Shown: positions 8,740 to 18,066, numbered from the stretch's first letter. The stretch is 64,000 nt of DNA from Zavarzinia compransoris (GCF_003173055.1 NZ_QGLF01000004.1:62001-126000), one strand, 5' to 3'. Program-made: numbers and translations. The notes: generated by a model from the sequence alone, not told the origin.

Positions 8740-10202
8740 TGGCGGCGCGCAGCCTGATGTTCCAGGGCACGGGGTCCAGCGTCGGCAAGTCGCTGCTGGT
8801 CGCCGGGATCGCCCGGGCGCTCAGCCGGCGCGGCCTCGCGGTGCTGCCGTTCAAGCCGCAGAACATGTCGAACAATGCGGCGGTGACGGCGGAGGGCGGC
8901 GAGATCGGCCGCGCCCAGGCGCTCCAGGCCCGGGCCTGCGGGGTCGCGCCCAGCGTCCATATGAACCCCGTCCTTCTCAAGCCGCAAAGCGAGGTCGGTG
9001 CCCAGATCGTGGTCCAGGGCCGGGTGATCGGCAATGCCGGGGCCCGGGTCTATCAGTCGCGGAAGGCGGAACTGCTGCCCTTCGTGCTGGACAGTTTCGC
9101 CCGGCTGAAGGCGGCGGCGGACATCGTCCTGGTCGAGGGGGCGGGCAGTGCTTCCGAGGTCAATCTCCGCGCCAACGACATCGCCAACATGGGCTTCGCC
9201 CGGGCGGCGGATGTGCCCGTCGTGATCATCGGCGATATCGAGCGCGGCGGCGTCATCGCCGCCCTGGTGGGCACGGCGGCGGTTCTCGACGCCGGCGATG
9301 CGGCCCTGGTCAGGGGCTTCATCGTCAACCGCATGCGCGGCGACGCCAGCCTGTTCGACGACGGTATGCGTTACATCGAGGGACGCACCGGCTGGCCGGC
9401 CCTCGGCCTCGTGCCGCATTACGAGGCGGCGGGGCAATTGCCGGCGGAAGATGCCTATGACCTTGCCGCCCGGCGCCCATCACCGGCGGGCGCGGGGCGT
9501 CTGCGCATCGTGGTGCCGGTGCTGCCGGGCATCGCCAATTTCGACGATCTCGACCCCCTTCAGGCGGAACCGGCGGTCGATCTGGTCCTGGCCCGGCCGG
9601 GCCGGCCGCTGCCGCCGGCGGACCTGATCGTCCTGCCCGGCTCCAAGGCGACCATCGCCGACCTCGGCCGCCTGCGGACGGAAGGCTGGGACATCGACCT
9701 CAAGGCCCACTATCGCCAGGGCGGCCGGGTGCTGGGCCTCTGCGGCGGCTATCAGATGCTGGGGCAAAGCATCGCCGATCCGGACGGGATCGAGGGGCCG
9801 GCCGGCACGGTTCCGGGGCTGGGCCTTCTTGCCGTCGATACGGTGCTGACCGCCGCCAAGCGGCTGGCGGAAGTGACCGGCCGCAGCCTCGACGACGGCA
9901 TCGCCTTCACGGGCTACGAGATGCACATGGGCCGGACCGCGGGGCCCGACACCGCCCGCGCCCTGGTCAAACTGGCGGACGGGCGCCGCGACGGCGCGAT
10001 CAGTGCCGACGGTCTGGTGCGCGGCACCTATGTCCACGGCCTCTTCACCGGCAACGACCAGCGCGCCGCCTGGCTGGAACGCCTGGGCTCACGCGCCGAA
10101 GGCTTCGACCATCACGCCCGGATCGAAGCCGCGCTCGACGGCCTCGCCGACCATCTCGAAGCCCATCTCGCCCTGGACCGGATGCTGGGGTTCGCCGGTT
10201 AG
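8739..10202 (+). CDS. cobQ: Cobyric acid synthase CobQ
   Basis: Glutamine-dependent amidotransferase that amidates four side chains of adenosylcobyrinic acid a,c-diamide to give cobyric acid. 487 residues, the usual size. The N-terminal dethiobiotin-synthetase-like ATPase has [19 protein letters not shown] and [13 protein letters not shown] class I glutamine amidotransferase domain follows, with the nucleophilic cysteine in [12 protein letters not shown] and a late histidine in GTYVHGLF. Start overlaps the cobO stop. About 40 non-coding bases separate its end from the convergent GIY-YIG gene. Confidence 0.95.
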   Translation: MAARSLMFQGTGSSVGKSLLVAGIARALSRRGLAVLPFKPQNMSNNAAVTAEGGEIGRAQALQARACGVAPSVHMNPVLLKPQSEVGAQIVVQGRVIGNAGARVYQSRKAELLPFVLDSFARLKAAADIVLVEGAGSASEVNLRANDIANMGFARAADVPVVIIGDIERGGVIAALVGTAAVLDAGDAALVRGFIVNRMRGDASLFDDGMRYIEGRTGWPALGLVPHYEAAGQLPAEDAYDLAARRPSPAGAGRLRIVVPVLPGIANFDDLDPLQAEPAVDLVLARPGRPLPPADLIVLPGSKATIADLGRLRTEGWDIDLKAHYRQGGRVLGLCGGYQMLGQSIADPDGIEGPAGTVPGLGLLAVDTVLTAAKRLAEVTGRSLDDGIAFTGYEMHMGRTAGPDTARALVKLADGRRDGAISADGLVRGTYVHGLFTGNDQRAAWLERLGSRAEGFDHHARIEAALDGLADHLEAHLALDRMLGFAG

Positions 10203-10242
10203 AGTAACGGCGTTGCGCCGCCCGGTGAGCGGCGACAAAAGC

Positions 10243-11175
10243 TCACTCTTCGCTTTCCAACAGCGTGGCGGCTGCGACCTGATCCTCCTGCCATTGGGCA
10301 TAAGTCTTGTCGGTTCCTTTGAGGCGCCAACTCGTCCGCCCATTGTCCGGCCGACCCAAAATGGTCGCGGACGCGGCGCTGGGGCTCTTGAATCCAAAAT
10401 CCTGGCCGAAGCGGCGATGCCCTGTCTGGTCGGGAACGAGAACGCCGTTGTCGACCAATTGCCTGAACAAGTTATAGTATCCCATTCCTGGTGCTGCAAT
10501 CCAACTGTCTTGCGCTTGTGATCCCGCGAGGACGATGAATTCCCCATTGGTTTCTCTGGCTTCCGCGCGGATTGAATATTTCTTGGTGAACAGTTCGAAC
10601 AGGGGAGTCTCGCAAGTCGAGGTCTCACTGGCCACTGAAGGCTTCGCTGGCATGGCCTTCGCTGGCTCTTTCAGGAAATCCAGCCCCAGTACCGGCAAGA
10701 CCACACGCAACTGATCGATGAAGAATTCCATATCGGAGAGATCGGCCTCCGGCAGCAGGCCGAAATCGGGTGCCGTACCGTTTTCCAATCGGGTCCTTGC
10801 CGCTTCCGTGGCAATGGCGATCAAGCGACTTTCGAGATACCGCGCATGGGCCTTGGTGAGGTTCTGATCCTTGCTGGTGACAATGCAGGTCTGCTCCCAG
10901 AACTCCTTGCTCTCGTCCTTGTTGTGCTGCGCCAACCGTTTGCCGACATTGTCAGTCTCGCCGATATAGGCCAGGGGTTTATAGTCGCCCTCCGGATCGG
11001 CCCCGGTAAGGATGTAAACTCCGGTGCGACCGGCTTCCGGTCGCTGGATCAAGTCAGCAAGGCGTGAGCGCGGTGCTACGATGACGTGGCCGGTCCAGTT
11101 CATGATTTCGGCAGTGATGATGCCTCCAGGGGTGCCATCGGCGAGGAACAAGCGGATCGAACGGCCCTTGGTCAT
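10243..11175 (-). CDS. GIY-YIG nuclease-like protein with C-terminal DUF4357 domain
   Basis: 310 residues. An N-terminal GIY-YIG fold is visible at roughly residues 50-110: GVYILTG, then LAYIGETDNVGKRLAQHN, then KAHARYLESRLIAIA with the acidic residue that closes the catalytic site. The C-terminus (about 220-300) matches DUF4357, with SPSAASATILGR, GRTSWRL and GKTYAQW. Proteins of this architecture are scattered among bacteria and are presumed nucleases; substrate and role are unknown to me. The gene is clearly AT-richer and uses different codons from its neighbours, and it sits inside the B12 locus. That suggests horizontal acquisition. It is separated by about 150 bases from the desaturase gene behind it; I see nothing definite in that gap. 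Confidence 0.8.
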   Translation of the reverse strand: MTKGRSIRLFLADGTPGGIITAEIMNWTGHVIVAPRSRLADLIQRPEAGRTGVYILTGADPEGDYKPLAYIGETDNVGKRLAQHNKDESKEFWEQTCIVTSKDQNLTKAHARYLESRLIAIATEAARTRLENGTAPDFGLLPEADLSDMEFFIDQLRVVLPVLGLDFLKEPAKAMPAKPSVASETSTCETPLFELFTKKYSIRAEARETNGEFIVLAGSQAQDSWIAAPGMGYYNLFRQLVDNGVLVPDQTGHRRFGQDFGFKSPSAASATILGRPDNGRTSWRLKGTDKTYAQWQEDQVAAATLLESEE

Positions 11176-11328
11176 GACTTTCCACCCATACAGGCGTTTT
11201 AGTTTGCCGCAACATCCGGCAATGTCGCATAGCAGTGTGCGAGGTCCATATAGCGCCGGGGTCGCATTTTACGGGCAATTCGCTTTGGTGTCTTTGCTGG
11301 TGTTGAACCGATCTCGCCAGAGTAAGTT

Positions 11329-12291
11329 TTAAGCGGCGCGGGCGGTGACCAGCCGCAGCACGTCGAGATAGCCGGGGGCGGGGCCGGTCAGGGCTTTTTC
11401 GCGGAGCCGCCGGTGCATGGCCGGCAGGCGGTAATAGGCGGCGGCGGGCATCAGGTGGTGTTCCAGGTGATAATTCACATGCAGCGGCGCCACCGTCGCC
11501 CGGGCCAGCAGCCCGGCCCTGGTGGTCCTGGTGTTGCGCAAGGGATGGTCGCTTCTCTCCGTGCAGGCGTGTTCGGCGATGGCGCGGATGCGCAGGAACA
11601 GGCTGTAGGTGGTGAGATAGGCCGCGACCCAGACCAGATAGGTCCAGCCGGCGCCGAGCAGGCCGAGGGCGGCGGCGATCACGGCATTGGTCGCCAGCAT
11701 CGGCCCCATGCGGTTAAGGCCCTGGGCGATCTGGCGGGACAGGCGGCGTTCCGCCCGCGGCACCAGGCGGGCACCGCCCGAGACGGTATAGGTCAGGGCG
11801 CCGATATCCATCAGGAACAGGCCGATCATCCGCTTCAGGCCGGTCGCGCCGGTCAGGTCGCGCAGGATCTTGCGGCGGAGCGAGCGGCGGCTGGTCGGGA
11901 AGGGTGTCACCAGCGACAGGTCGGGATCGAGCTCGCTGTTGGTATGGGCGTGATGCTGGATGTGATGCTTTCGATAGCGGGCGACATCGCCCCAGACCGG
12001 GGCGGCGCACAGCCATGTGCCGACGATGTCGTTCAGGGCCCGGGTGCGGAACAGGCTGTAATGCGCCGCCTCATGCATCAGGATCGACAGTGCCAGCTGC
12101 CGCCCGCCGAGCAGGACCAGCCCAACGATTACGGTAACGACATGGGGCCATAGCGCCATCAGGGCGAAAGTGCCGGCGATCACAGCCCAGGTGCTGGCCA
12201 CCGCCCACCAGCCCCAAAGGTCGGATTTCGTGTTGAAGGCCCTGATTTCAGCCGGCGTGAAGGCGTCAGTGAGGGTGAAGGCCCGGCTCAT
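11329..12291 (-). CDS. Membrane fatty acid desaturase family protein
   Basis: Integral-membrane di-iron desaturase/hydroxylase, 320 residues. The three histidine boxes are present: HEAAHYS near residue 80, HHIQHHAH near residue 117 and HVNYHLEHHLMPA near residue 275, flanked by hydrophobic segments (about residues 35-75 and 195-235). Substrate (acyl-lipid, sphingolipid or carotenoid) cannot be told. Start chosen at MSRAFTLTDAF; a longer frame upstream runs inside the PaaX-like gene. It overlaps the end of that gene by 26 bases in the same direction, so the two are probably co-transcribed. Confidence 0.85.
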   Translation of the reverse strand: MSRAFTLTDAFTPAEIRAFNTKSDLWGWWAVASTWAVIAGTFALMALWPHVVTVIVGLVLLGGRQLALSILMHEAAHYSLFRTRALNDIVGTWLCAAPVWGDVARYRKHHIQHHAHTNSELDPDLSLVTPFPTSRRSLRRKILRDLTGATGLKRMIGLFLMDIGALTYTVSGGARLVPRAERRLSRQIAQGLNRMGPMLATNAVIAAALGLLGAGWTYLVWVAAYLTTYSLFLRIRAIAEHACTERSDHPLRNTRTTRAGLLARATVAPLHVNYHLEHHLMPAAAYYRLPAMHRRLREKALTGPAPGYLDVLRLVTARAA

Positions 12292-13087
12292 CGATCTCTC
12301 CCGGTCGTTGGTTTTGGGCGGCGAAGAAACGCCGCCAGAGGGCGCGGCCGGCGGCATCGAACTGCCGGACCGCCGCGAAGAAGGCTTCCCGCTCGCCGCC
12401 GTCGACCAGCGGCTCGGGCAGCAGGGGATCGAAGACGATCTGGCGGATGGCGCGGCTGCCGATCAGGAAGGCTTCCCGCGCCGCGACATCCGGGTCCAGA
12501 TCGCCGGCCCGGGCCAGCCAGTCGTCCAGCACGCTGCGGCGGCGATAGGCGGCGTTCAGGGCGGCGCCGTCCCACAGGTGGCCCGGGTCGCGGGCGAAAT
12601 CGCCGGCGGCGAAGACCGTCGCCCCGGCATCGAGCCCGAGGGCCAGCAGGCGCCGGCGGATGGCGCCGACCCCGCCTGCCAGATTGTCCGGCCGCAGGTG
12701 CAGGCCCTTGTCCATCTCGGCGAAGCCCAGCATGTCGAGGGCGCGGTGCCGTGCCCGCAGCGCCGCCCGGTCGCTGCGGCCCAGCGCCCCGCTGTGAACC
12801 GCGACATAGCCGCCCGCCCAGGGGCGCAGCCGCTCGCCCGCGCGGCGCCAGCCGGCGACATCGGCGGCAAAGCCGGCCGCGGCCGGGCCCAGGCGATAGG
12901 CGCCGCGCCCCGCGCCCTCGATCATGCCGGCGGCGGCCAGCCGCACCAGGGTCACCCGGGCGGCGCTTTCCGCGATATCGAACAGGGAACAGGCGGTGAC
13001 GGCATCGCGTGCCGCCAGGGCGCCGCCGTCCGCGGCCAGCAGCAATTGCAGGATCAGGGTCTTCGCCTTGGGGCCGCCGTTCGTCAT
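12266..13087 (-). CDS. PaaX-like transcriptional regulator
   Basis: 273 residues. An N-terminal winged-helix segment is visible around residues 5-70 (KAKTLILQLLLAADGG, then a recognition-helix-like ARVTLVRLAAAGMIEG), followed by a longer C-terminal effector domain as in PaaX, the phenylacetyl-CoA-responsive repressor. No phenylacetate genes are nearby. The overlapping desaturase gene downstream suggests it regulates or is co-transcribed with lipid modification rather than aromatic catabolism. Start at MTNGGPKAKT. The upstream gene cbiB ends 26 bases before. Family assignment rests on overall pattern, so moderate certainty. Confidence 0.65.
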   Translation of the reverse strand: MTNGGPKAKTLILQLLLAADGGALAARDAVTACSLFDIAESAARVTLVRLAAAGMIEGAGRGAYRLGPAAAGFAADVAGWRRAGERLRPWAGGYVAVHSGALGRSDRAALRARHRALDMLGFAEMDKGLHLRPDNLAGGVGAIRRRLLALGLDAGATVFAAGDFARDPGHLWDGAALNAAYRRRSVLDDWLARAGDLDPDVAAREAFLIGSRAIRQIVFDPLLPEPLVDGGEREAFFAAVRQFDAAGRALWRRFFAAQNQRPGEIDEPGLHPH

Positions 13088-13113
13088 GCACCGATGATAC
13101 AAACGGAAACGAT

Positions 13114-14091
13114 CTATGTCATCAGATGTAATATCGCCGCCGCCCCGGCGGCGAGGGAGAATTGCACCATGCAGGCGCGGACATAGAGCGTCAGGGCGCG
13201 GCGAATGTCGGCGGCGGTCGCCTCGGCCCGGCCGTCGCCCATCCAATGATCGTCGGACAGGGTCTCGCCATAGCGTTTCGGGCCGTTCAGGCGCAAGCCC
13301 AGGGCCCCGGCCATGGCCGCCTCCGGCCAGCCGGCATTGGGCGACCGGTGGTGCCGGGCATCGCGCCGGACCGCGCGCCAGGCGGCCCCCGCGCCCCGGC
13401 CGGCGGCCAGGGCGATGAACAGTGCCGTCAGGCGCGAGGCAGGCAGGTTGACGAGATCGTCGAACCGCGCCGCCGCCCAGCCGAAGTGCAGATGCCGCTC
13501 GGTCTTGTGGCCGATCATGCTGTCGGCGGTATTGACGGCCTTATAGGCGGCGATCCCGGGCAGGCCGCCGACGGCGCACCAGAAGGCGGGCGCGGTCACC
13601 CCGTCGGAGAAATTCTCGGCCAGGCTTTCGATCGCGGCCCGGGCCACGCCGGCCTCGTCCAGGACCGAGACATTGCGGCCGACGATCATCGAAACCGCCT
13701 GCCGCCCGGCCGTCAGCCCGCCGGTCTCGAGCGCGGTGGCGACCGCCGCGACATGGGTGTAAAGGCTGCGCTGGGCCAGCAGGGTGGAGGCGGCAAGGGC
13801 GAGAACGGCCAGGGCCAGCCAAGGCGGCAGCACCCGGAACACCGCGACCTGGACCAGGGCGGCAGGCACCGCGGCGACGGCCAGCAGCAGGACGAGGGCG
13901 GCAAGCCCATTGAGCCGGCGCCGGCGCTTCGGCATGGTCGGTCGATTGAAGTGCCGGTCGAATCGCGCGATCAGGCCGCCCAGCCAGATCACGGGATGGC
14001 CGATCCGGGGGATCAGCGCCTGGGGATAGCCGCAGGCCGCCTCGATCGCGAGGGCCAGCACCAGCAGCAGGGGAAGGAGATCGAACGTCAT
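13114..14091 (-). CDS. cbiB: Adenosylcobinamide-phosphate synthase CbiB/CobD
   Basis: Membrane enzyme that couples aminopropanol (phosphate) to adenosylcobyric acid, giving adenosylcobinamide (phosphate). 325 residues. Typical motifs are GYPQALIPRIGHPVIWLG at the N-terminus, ESLAENFSDGVTAPAFWCAV in the middle and AYKAVNTADSMIGHK. Several hydrophobic segments follow. Start taken at MTFDLLPLLLVLA (14091); an alternative ATG lies at 14112. The divergent cobC starts only 34 bases away, so the two genes must share a very short promoter region or depend on promoters inside the opposite gene. Confidence 0.93.
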   Translation of the reverse strand: MTFDLLPLLLVLALAIEAACGYPQALIPRIGHPVIWLGGLIARFDRHFNRPTMPKRRRRLNGLAALVLLLAVAAVPAALVQVAVFRVLPPWLALAVLALAASTLLAQRSLYTHVAAVATALETGGLTAGRQAVSMIVGRNVSVLDEAGVARAAIESLAENFSDGVTAPAFWCAVGGLPGIAAYKAVNTADSMIGHKTERHLHFGWAAARFDDLVNLPASRLTALFIALAAGRGAGAAWRAVRRDARHHRSPNAGWPEAAMAGALGLRLNGPKRYGETLSDDHWMGDGRAEATAADIRRALTLYVRACMVQFSLAAGAAAILHLMT

Positions 14092-14125
14092 GGAGGGCAG
14101 CACCGCTAGCATGGAATCGCCCCGG

Positions 14126-15118
14126 ATGTCAGATCCCTTGACGGTCCACGGCGGCCGCCGCCGCGCCGCGCAAGCCCGCTTTCCCGATGCGCCCCGGCCC
14201 TGGCTGGACCTTTCGACCGGCATCAACCCCGTGCCCTATCCCTTGCCCACCCTCGATCCCGCCGTCTTCACCGACCTGCCGGAACCCGAAGACCTCGCCC
14301 GCCTGGAAAGCATCGCGGCGGCGGCCTACGGCGTGCCGGACCCGGCCCTGGTGGTGGCGGCCCCGGGCACCCAGATCCTGATCGAACTGCTGCCCCTGCT
14401 GGCGGCGCCCGGGGCGGCGGCGGTGCTGGGCCCGACCTATGGCGAGCATGGCCCGGGCTGGGCCCGCGCCGGCCATAGGGTGCGCGAGGCGCGGAGCCTG
14501 GCCGAACTCGATGGCGCCAGCCACGCCGTGGTGGTCAACCCGAACAACCCGGACGGCAGGGTGCTGAAGGCGGCCGACCTGATCCCGCTGGCGGCCCGGC
14601 TCGACCGGGCGGGCGGCTTTCTCGTCGTCGACGAAGCCTTTGCCGATCTCGAACCCGGGGTCAGCCTCGCGCCCTATCTGCCCCGGCCGGGGCTGGTGAT
14701 CCTGCGCTCCTTCGGCAAGACCTATGGGCTGGCGGGGGTCCGTCTCGGCTTCCTGCTGGCGGCGCCGGAAATCGCCGCCGCGATGCGCGAGGCGCTGGGC
14801 GCCTGGGCGGTGTCGGGCCCTGCGATGGCGATCGGCACCGGGGCCCTCGGCGACGAGCGCTGGCGTATGGCGGCCGCGGCCGCGACGGCGGAAAAGGCCG
14901 CCCGGCTGGACGCGCTGATGGCCGGCGCCGGCTTCCGCCTCGAGGGCGGCTGCCGGCTGTTCCGCCTCTACGGCCACGCGGCGGCGGGGGCGTGGTTCGA
15001 GCGGCTGGGCCGGGCCGGCATCCTGGCCCGGCCCTTCGCCTATCGCCCGGACTGGCTGCGCCTCGGCCTGCCGGCGGATGAGGCGGCGTTCGCGCGGCTG
15101 GCGGCGGCGCTGGCATGA
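14126..15118 (+). CDS. cobC: Threonine-phosphate decarboxylase CobC
   Basis: PLP-dependent class I/II aminotransferase-fold decarboxylase that makes (R)-1-amino-2-propanol O-phosphate, the linker joined by CbiB. 330 residues. Seen: HGGRRRAAQARF and WLDLSTGINPVPYP at the N-terminus, VVNPNNPDGR, VVDEAFADLEP and the PLP-lysine segment RSFGKTYGLAGVRLGF. Start set at MSDPLTVHGG; in-frame ATGs also occur at 14090 and 14111, but family homology begins at HGG. It overlaps bluB by ATGA, and together they supply the linker and lower ligand of B12. Confidence 0.92.
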   Translation: MSDPLTVHGGRRRAAQARFPDAPRPWLDLSTGINPVPYPLPTLDPAVFTDLPEPEDLARLESIAAAAYGVPDPALVVAAPGTQILIELLPLLAAPGAAAVLGPTYGEHGPGWARAGHRVREARSLAELDGASHAVVVNPNNPDGRVLKAADLIPLAARLDRAGGFLVVDEAFADLEPGVSLAPYLPRPGLVILRSFGKTYGLAGVRLGFLLAAPEIAAAMREALGAWAVSGPAMAIGTGALGDERWRMAAAAATAEKAARLDALMAGAGFRLEGGCRLFRLYGHAAAGAWFERLGRAGILARPFAYRPDWLRLGLPADEAAFARLAAALA

Positions 15119-15756
15119 CCGCGCCGCCCGTCTTCGACCGGGATTTCCGCGCGCGGTTCGAAACCCTGCTGCGCTGGCGCCGCGACGTCCGCCGCTTCCG
15201 GACCGATGCCCTGGCGCCCGGCCTCTTGGACCATCTGCTGGTGCTGGCCGATCTCGCCCCCTCGGTCGGCAATTGCCAGCCCTGGCGCTTCGTCACCGTC
15301 GACGATCCGGCGCGGCGTGCCCGCATCCGCGCCAATTTCGAGCGCGCCAATGCGGAGGCCCTGGCCGATTACGCGGGCGAACGGGCGGCGCTTTACGCCC
15401 GTCTCAAACTCGCCGGCCTGGTCGAGGCGCCGGTCCATCTCGCCGTCTTCGCCGACATGGCGCCCGACCAGGGCCAGGGGCTGGGCCGGCGCACCATGCC
15501 CGCGACCATCGAGCATTCGGCGACCACCGCCGTCCATACCCTGTGGCTGGCGGCGCGGGCCCATGGCGTCGGCGTCGGCTGGGTGTCGATCCTCGATCCC
15601 CTGACCGTGAATGATGATCTCGACTGCGATCCGGGCTGGCATCTGATCGCCTATCTGTGCATCGGCCATCCGGTCGAGGAGCACGAGGACCCGGAACTGG
15701 AACGCCACGGCTGGCAGGCCCGCACCCCCCTGGACGGCCGCCGCCTGCGCCGCTGA
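15115..15756 (+). CDS. bluB: 5,6-dimethylbenzimidazole synthase BluB
   Basis: Oxygen-dependent enzyme of the nitroreductase fold that cannibalises FMNH2 to make 5,6-dimethylbenzimidazole, the B12 lower ligand. 213 residues, normal length. Conserved stretches are RRDVRRFRTDAL, APSVGNCQPWRFV (FMN phosphate contact), TVHTLWLAARAHGVGVGWVS and YLCIGHPVEEHEDPELE. The ATG overlaps the cobC stop. Followed by a 366-base gene-free stretch that carries a promoter and the second cobalamin riboswitch. Confidence 0.94.
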   Translation: MTAPPVFDRDFRARFETLLRWRRDVRRFRTDALAPGLLDHLLVLADLAPSVGNCQPWRFVTVDDPARRARIRANFERANAEALADYAGERAALYARLKLAGLVEAPVHLAVFADMAPDQGQGLGRRTMPATIEHSATTAVHTLWLAARAHGVGVGWVSILDPLTVNDDLDCDPGWHLIAYLCIGHPVEEHEDPELERHGWQARTPLDGRRLRR

Positions 15757-15765
15757 GCAACGGGA

Positions 15766-15794
15766 TTGACATCTTCCGTGCGCCGCGCTTCAAC
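15766..15794 (+). promoter_or_regulatory. Candidate promoter for the btuB riboswitch transcript
   Basis: TTGACA at 15766-15771, then a 17-base spacer and TTCAAC at 15789-15794, ending about 10 bases before the first riboswitch element. Perfect -35 with a weak -10, the same layout as upstream of the minus-strand riboswitch. Confidence 0.4.
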
Positions 15795-15802
15795 TGCGCC
15801 TG

Positions 15803-15967
15803 CTTTGGCGGTTCCACCGGATTAAAAGGGAACACGGAAGGCGAAAGCCCTGCCGTGGCTGTCCCCGCAACTGTAAGCGGCGAGCCTGCACCATTCGTCA
15901 CTGGCCTTTGGGCCGGGAAGACGGTGCAAGGCCATAACCCGCGAGCCAGGAGACCTGCCGCCGAGGG
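15803..15967 (+). ncRNA. Cobalamin (B12) riboswitch upstream of btuB
   Basis: Conserved elements in order: AAAAGGGAA at about 15823-15831, the core CCCCGCAACTGTAAGCGG at about 15864-15881, GGGAAGACGG near 15914, GCAAGGCCATAACCCGCGAG and the B12 box GCCAGGAGACCTGCCG ending near 15960. Downstream, GCATCAC (15967-15973) can pair with GTGATGC (16019-16025), and a small hairpin CCGCCA/TGGCGG (16094-16107) sits just before the btuB ribosome-binding site. Control may therefore act on translation. The leader to btuB is about 155 bases; I see no other gene in it. Confidence 0.94.
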
Positions 15968-16123
15968 CATCACTCAACCCCGGGCCGGGCGAGCCCAGGG
16001 TGCGGTCAACCCGCTGCGGTGATGCGTCATGGACGCTGTCGCGGCGGGGCTTCTCCAGCCCTTCCCCGCACGGCGTCCCTCGATCATCGGTTGCCGCCAT
16101 CTGGCGGTGCAGGGGGTATGGGC

Positions 16124-18064
16124 ATGTCTTTCGGGGTCAGGGTTTCGCTTCTCGCCGTCGTTTCCGCCGCCGCTTTGCCGGCTTCGGCCCTGGCGGCGGA
16201 GGAATTGCCCGCCGTCTCCGTCACCGCCAATCGCGGCGAGCAGACCCCGCTGACCGAGGTGGGCAGCACGGTCACCGTGCTCGACCGGGAATACCTGGAG
16301 GCAAAGCAGGTGCGCCTCGTCTCCGACGCGCTGCGCCTCGTGCCCGGGGTTTCGGTCACCCGCACCGGCGTCACCGGCGGCCTGACCGGCGCCGGCATCC
16401 GGGGCAGCGAAACCAACCAGACCCTGGTCATGATCGACGGCGTGGTGGTCAACGACCCGGCCGCGGATTCCAGCGTCGATTTCGCCCATATCCCGACCGC
16501 CGACATCGAGCGGATCGAGGTGCTGCGCGGGCCGCAATCGGCGCTCTACGGCTCGGACGCGGCCGGCGGCGTCGTCAACATCGTCACCCGCAAGGGCAGC
16601 GGCAAGCCGAGCGTCGCCCTCAGCGCCGAAGCCGGCAGCCGGGGCACCGCGGCGGGCGCCCTGTCGTTCAGCGCGGGCGGGGAACAATACAGCATTCTCG
16701 CCGGCGTCACCGGCGGCGTTACCTCCGGCTTTTCCTCCGCCGCCGAGGCGCGGGGCAATACGGAACGGGACGGTTACAACAACGGCACCGCCTATCTGAA
16801 ATTCGCCTATGATCCGCTGCCGGAACTGGGTTTCGACGTCGTCGCGCGCGGCACCGAATTCCGCCGCGAGGGCGACGAGGGCTTCGGCATCGAGCCCGGC
16901 ACCGGCATCAGCCTGACCCTGGACGATCGCGCCGGCGGCAGCGGGCGGCAGAGCTTCTTCCGCGGCCAGACCCGGCTTTCCCTGCTGGACGGCCGCTGGA
17001 CCCACCGCCTCGGCATCAGCCGGGCCGACAGCGACGTCGATTACTACGGCGATATCGTCAACGGTGACCCGACCTTCACTACGCGGGGCACCAGCACCCG
17101 CTACGACTACCAGACCGATTTCCGCATCGACACGCCGTCCCTTGCCGGCGCCTCCCATGTCTTCACCCTGGCGGCGGAGCGGAAAGAGGACGATGCCCGG
17201 ATCTGGAGCAGCTTCGGCAGCTATCTCTCGACCTCGATCGACCAGACCGGTTACACCGGGCAATATCAGGTCAGCCTGCTGGACGGCCTCAGCCTGACCG
17301 CCGCCTTCCGCCGCGACGAGAACGAGCGGTTCGAGGACGCCAATACCTACCGCCTGACCGCAGCCTATTTCATCGATACGCTTGGCACCAAGTTCCACGC
17401 CTCGCACGGGACCGGGGTGAAGAACCCGACCCTGCTCGAACTCCACGGCTACAGCAATACGTTCGTCGGCAACCCGGGCCTGAAGCCGGAACAGACGCGG
17501 GGCTTCGACATCGGCGTCGACCAGTCGTTCTGGGGCGGGCGCGGGGCCGTCGGCGCGACCTATTTCCGCCAGTCGATTTCCGACCTGATCAGCAGCGAAT
17601 TCCTGGGCGGCGGCGTCTCGCGCCCGATCAATCTCGCCGGCACTTCCAAGGTCCGGGGCGTCGAGGTCGAGGGCACGCTGGAACCCCTGAACGGCCTGAC
17701 GCTCCGCGCCACCTATACCTATATGGACAGCGAGGATGCCCAGGGCGTGCAACTGGTGCGCCGGCCGGAACAGGCCGGGACCTTCGACGTCACCTATCGT
17801 TTCCTCGACGGCCGGGCGCTTGCCAATGTCGGCGTCGTCTATCACGGCGATTTCACCGACCGGGTGTTCGACAGTTCCTTCAACAACCGCAATGTCCCGA
17901 TGGACGATTATACCCTGGTCAATGTCGCCGGCGCCTATGACGTCCTCGACAACGTCCAGCTCTACGGCCGGGTCGAGAATCTGTTCGATACGGATTACGA
18001 GGAAGTCTATTCCTTCGGCTCCAACGGCCGTCTCGCCATCGGCGGCGTGAAAGCGACCTTCTGA
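16124..18064 (+). CDS. btuB: TonB-dependent vitamin B12 receptor BtuB
   Basis: Outer-membrane TonB-dependent transporter for cobalamin, 646 residues. Signal peptide at about residues 1-22 (ends ALAAEE), then a TonB-box-like LPAVSVTAN. The plug domain contains GIRGSETNQTLVMIDGVVVN and RIEVLRGPQSALYGSDAAGG. A long beta-barrel follows, ending with the typical aromatic terminus KATF. The ATG at 16124 has AGGGGG 7 bases upstream; the frame is open back to 16019 and another ATG is at 16118. Ligand assignment rests on the riboswitch and on btuFCD immediately downstream. Confidence 0.93.
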   Translation: MSFGVRVSLLAVVSAAALPASALAAEELPAVSVTANRGEQTPLTEVGSTVTVLDREYLEAKQVRLVSDALRLVPGVSVTRTGVTGGLTGAGIRGSETNQTLVMIDGVVVNDPAADSSVDFAHIPTADIERIEVLRGPQSALYGSDAAGGVVNIVTRKGSGKPSVALSAEAGSRGTAAGALSFSAGGEQYSILAGVTGGVTSGFSSAAEARGNTERDGYNNGTAYLKFAYDPLPELGFDVVARGTEFRREGDEGFGIEPGTGISLTLDDRAGGSGRQSFFRGQTRLSLLDGRWTHRLGISRADSDVDYYGDIVNGDPTFTTRGTSTRYDYQTDFRIDTPSLAGASHVFTLAAERKEDDARIWSSFGSYLSTSIDQTGYTGQYQVSLLDGLSLTAAFRRDENERFEDANTYRLTAAYFIDTLGTKFHASHGTGVKNPTLLELHGYSNTFVGNPGLKPEQTRGFDIGVDQSFWGGRGAVGATYFRQSISDLISSEFLGGGVSRPINLAGTSKVRGVEVEGTLEPLNGLTLRATYTYMDSEDAQGVQLVRRPEQAGTFDVTYRFLDGRALANVGVVYHGDFTDRVFDSSFNNRNVPMDDYTLVNVAGAYDVLDNVQLYGRVENLFDTDYEEVYSFGSNGRLAIGGVKATF

Positions 18065-18066
18065 GC

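Noticed and set aside
10243-11175. GIY-YIG gene as a homing endonuclease or mobile intron
   Set aside because: It is a free-standing gene with a DUF4357 domain, with no intron or intein structure and no interrupted host gene.
16029-16253. Possible leader peptide gene between the riboswitch and btuB
   Set aside because: The frame runs deep into btuB and lacks a convincing ribosome-binding site or conserved peptide; more likely untranslated.
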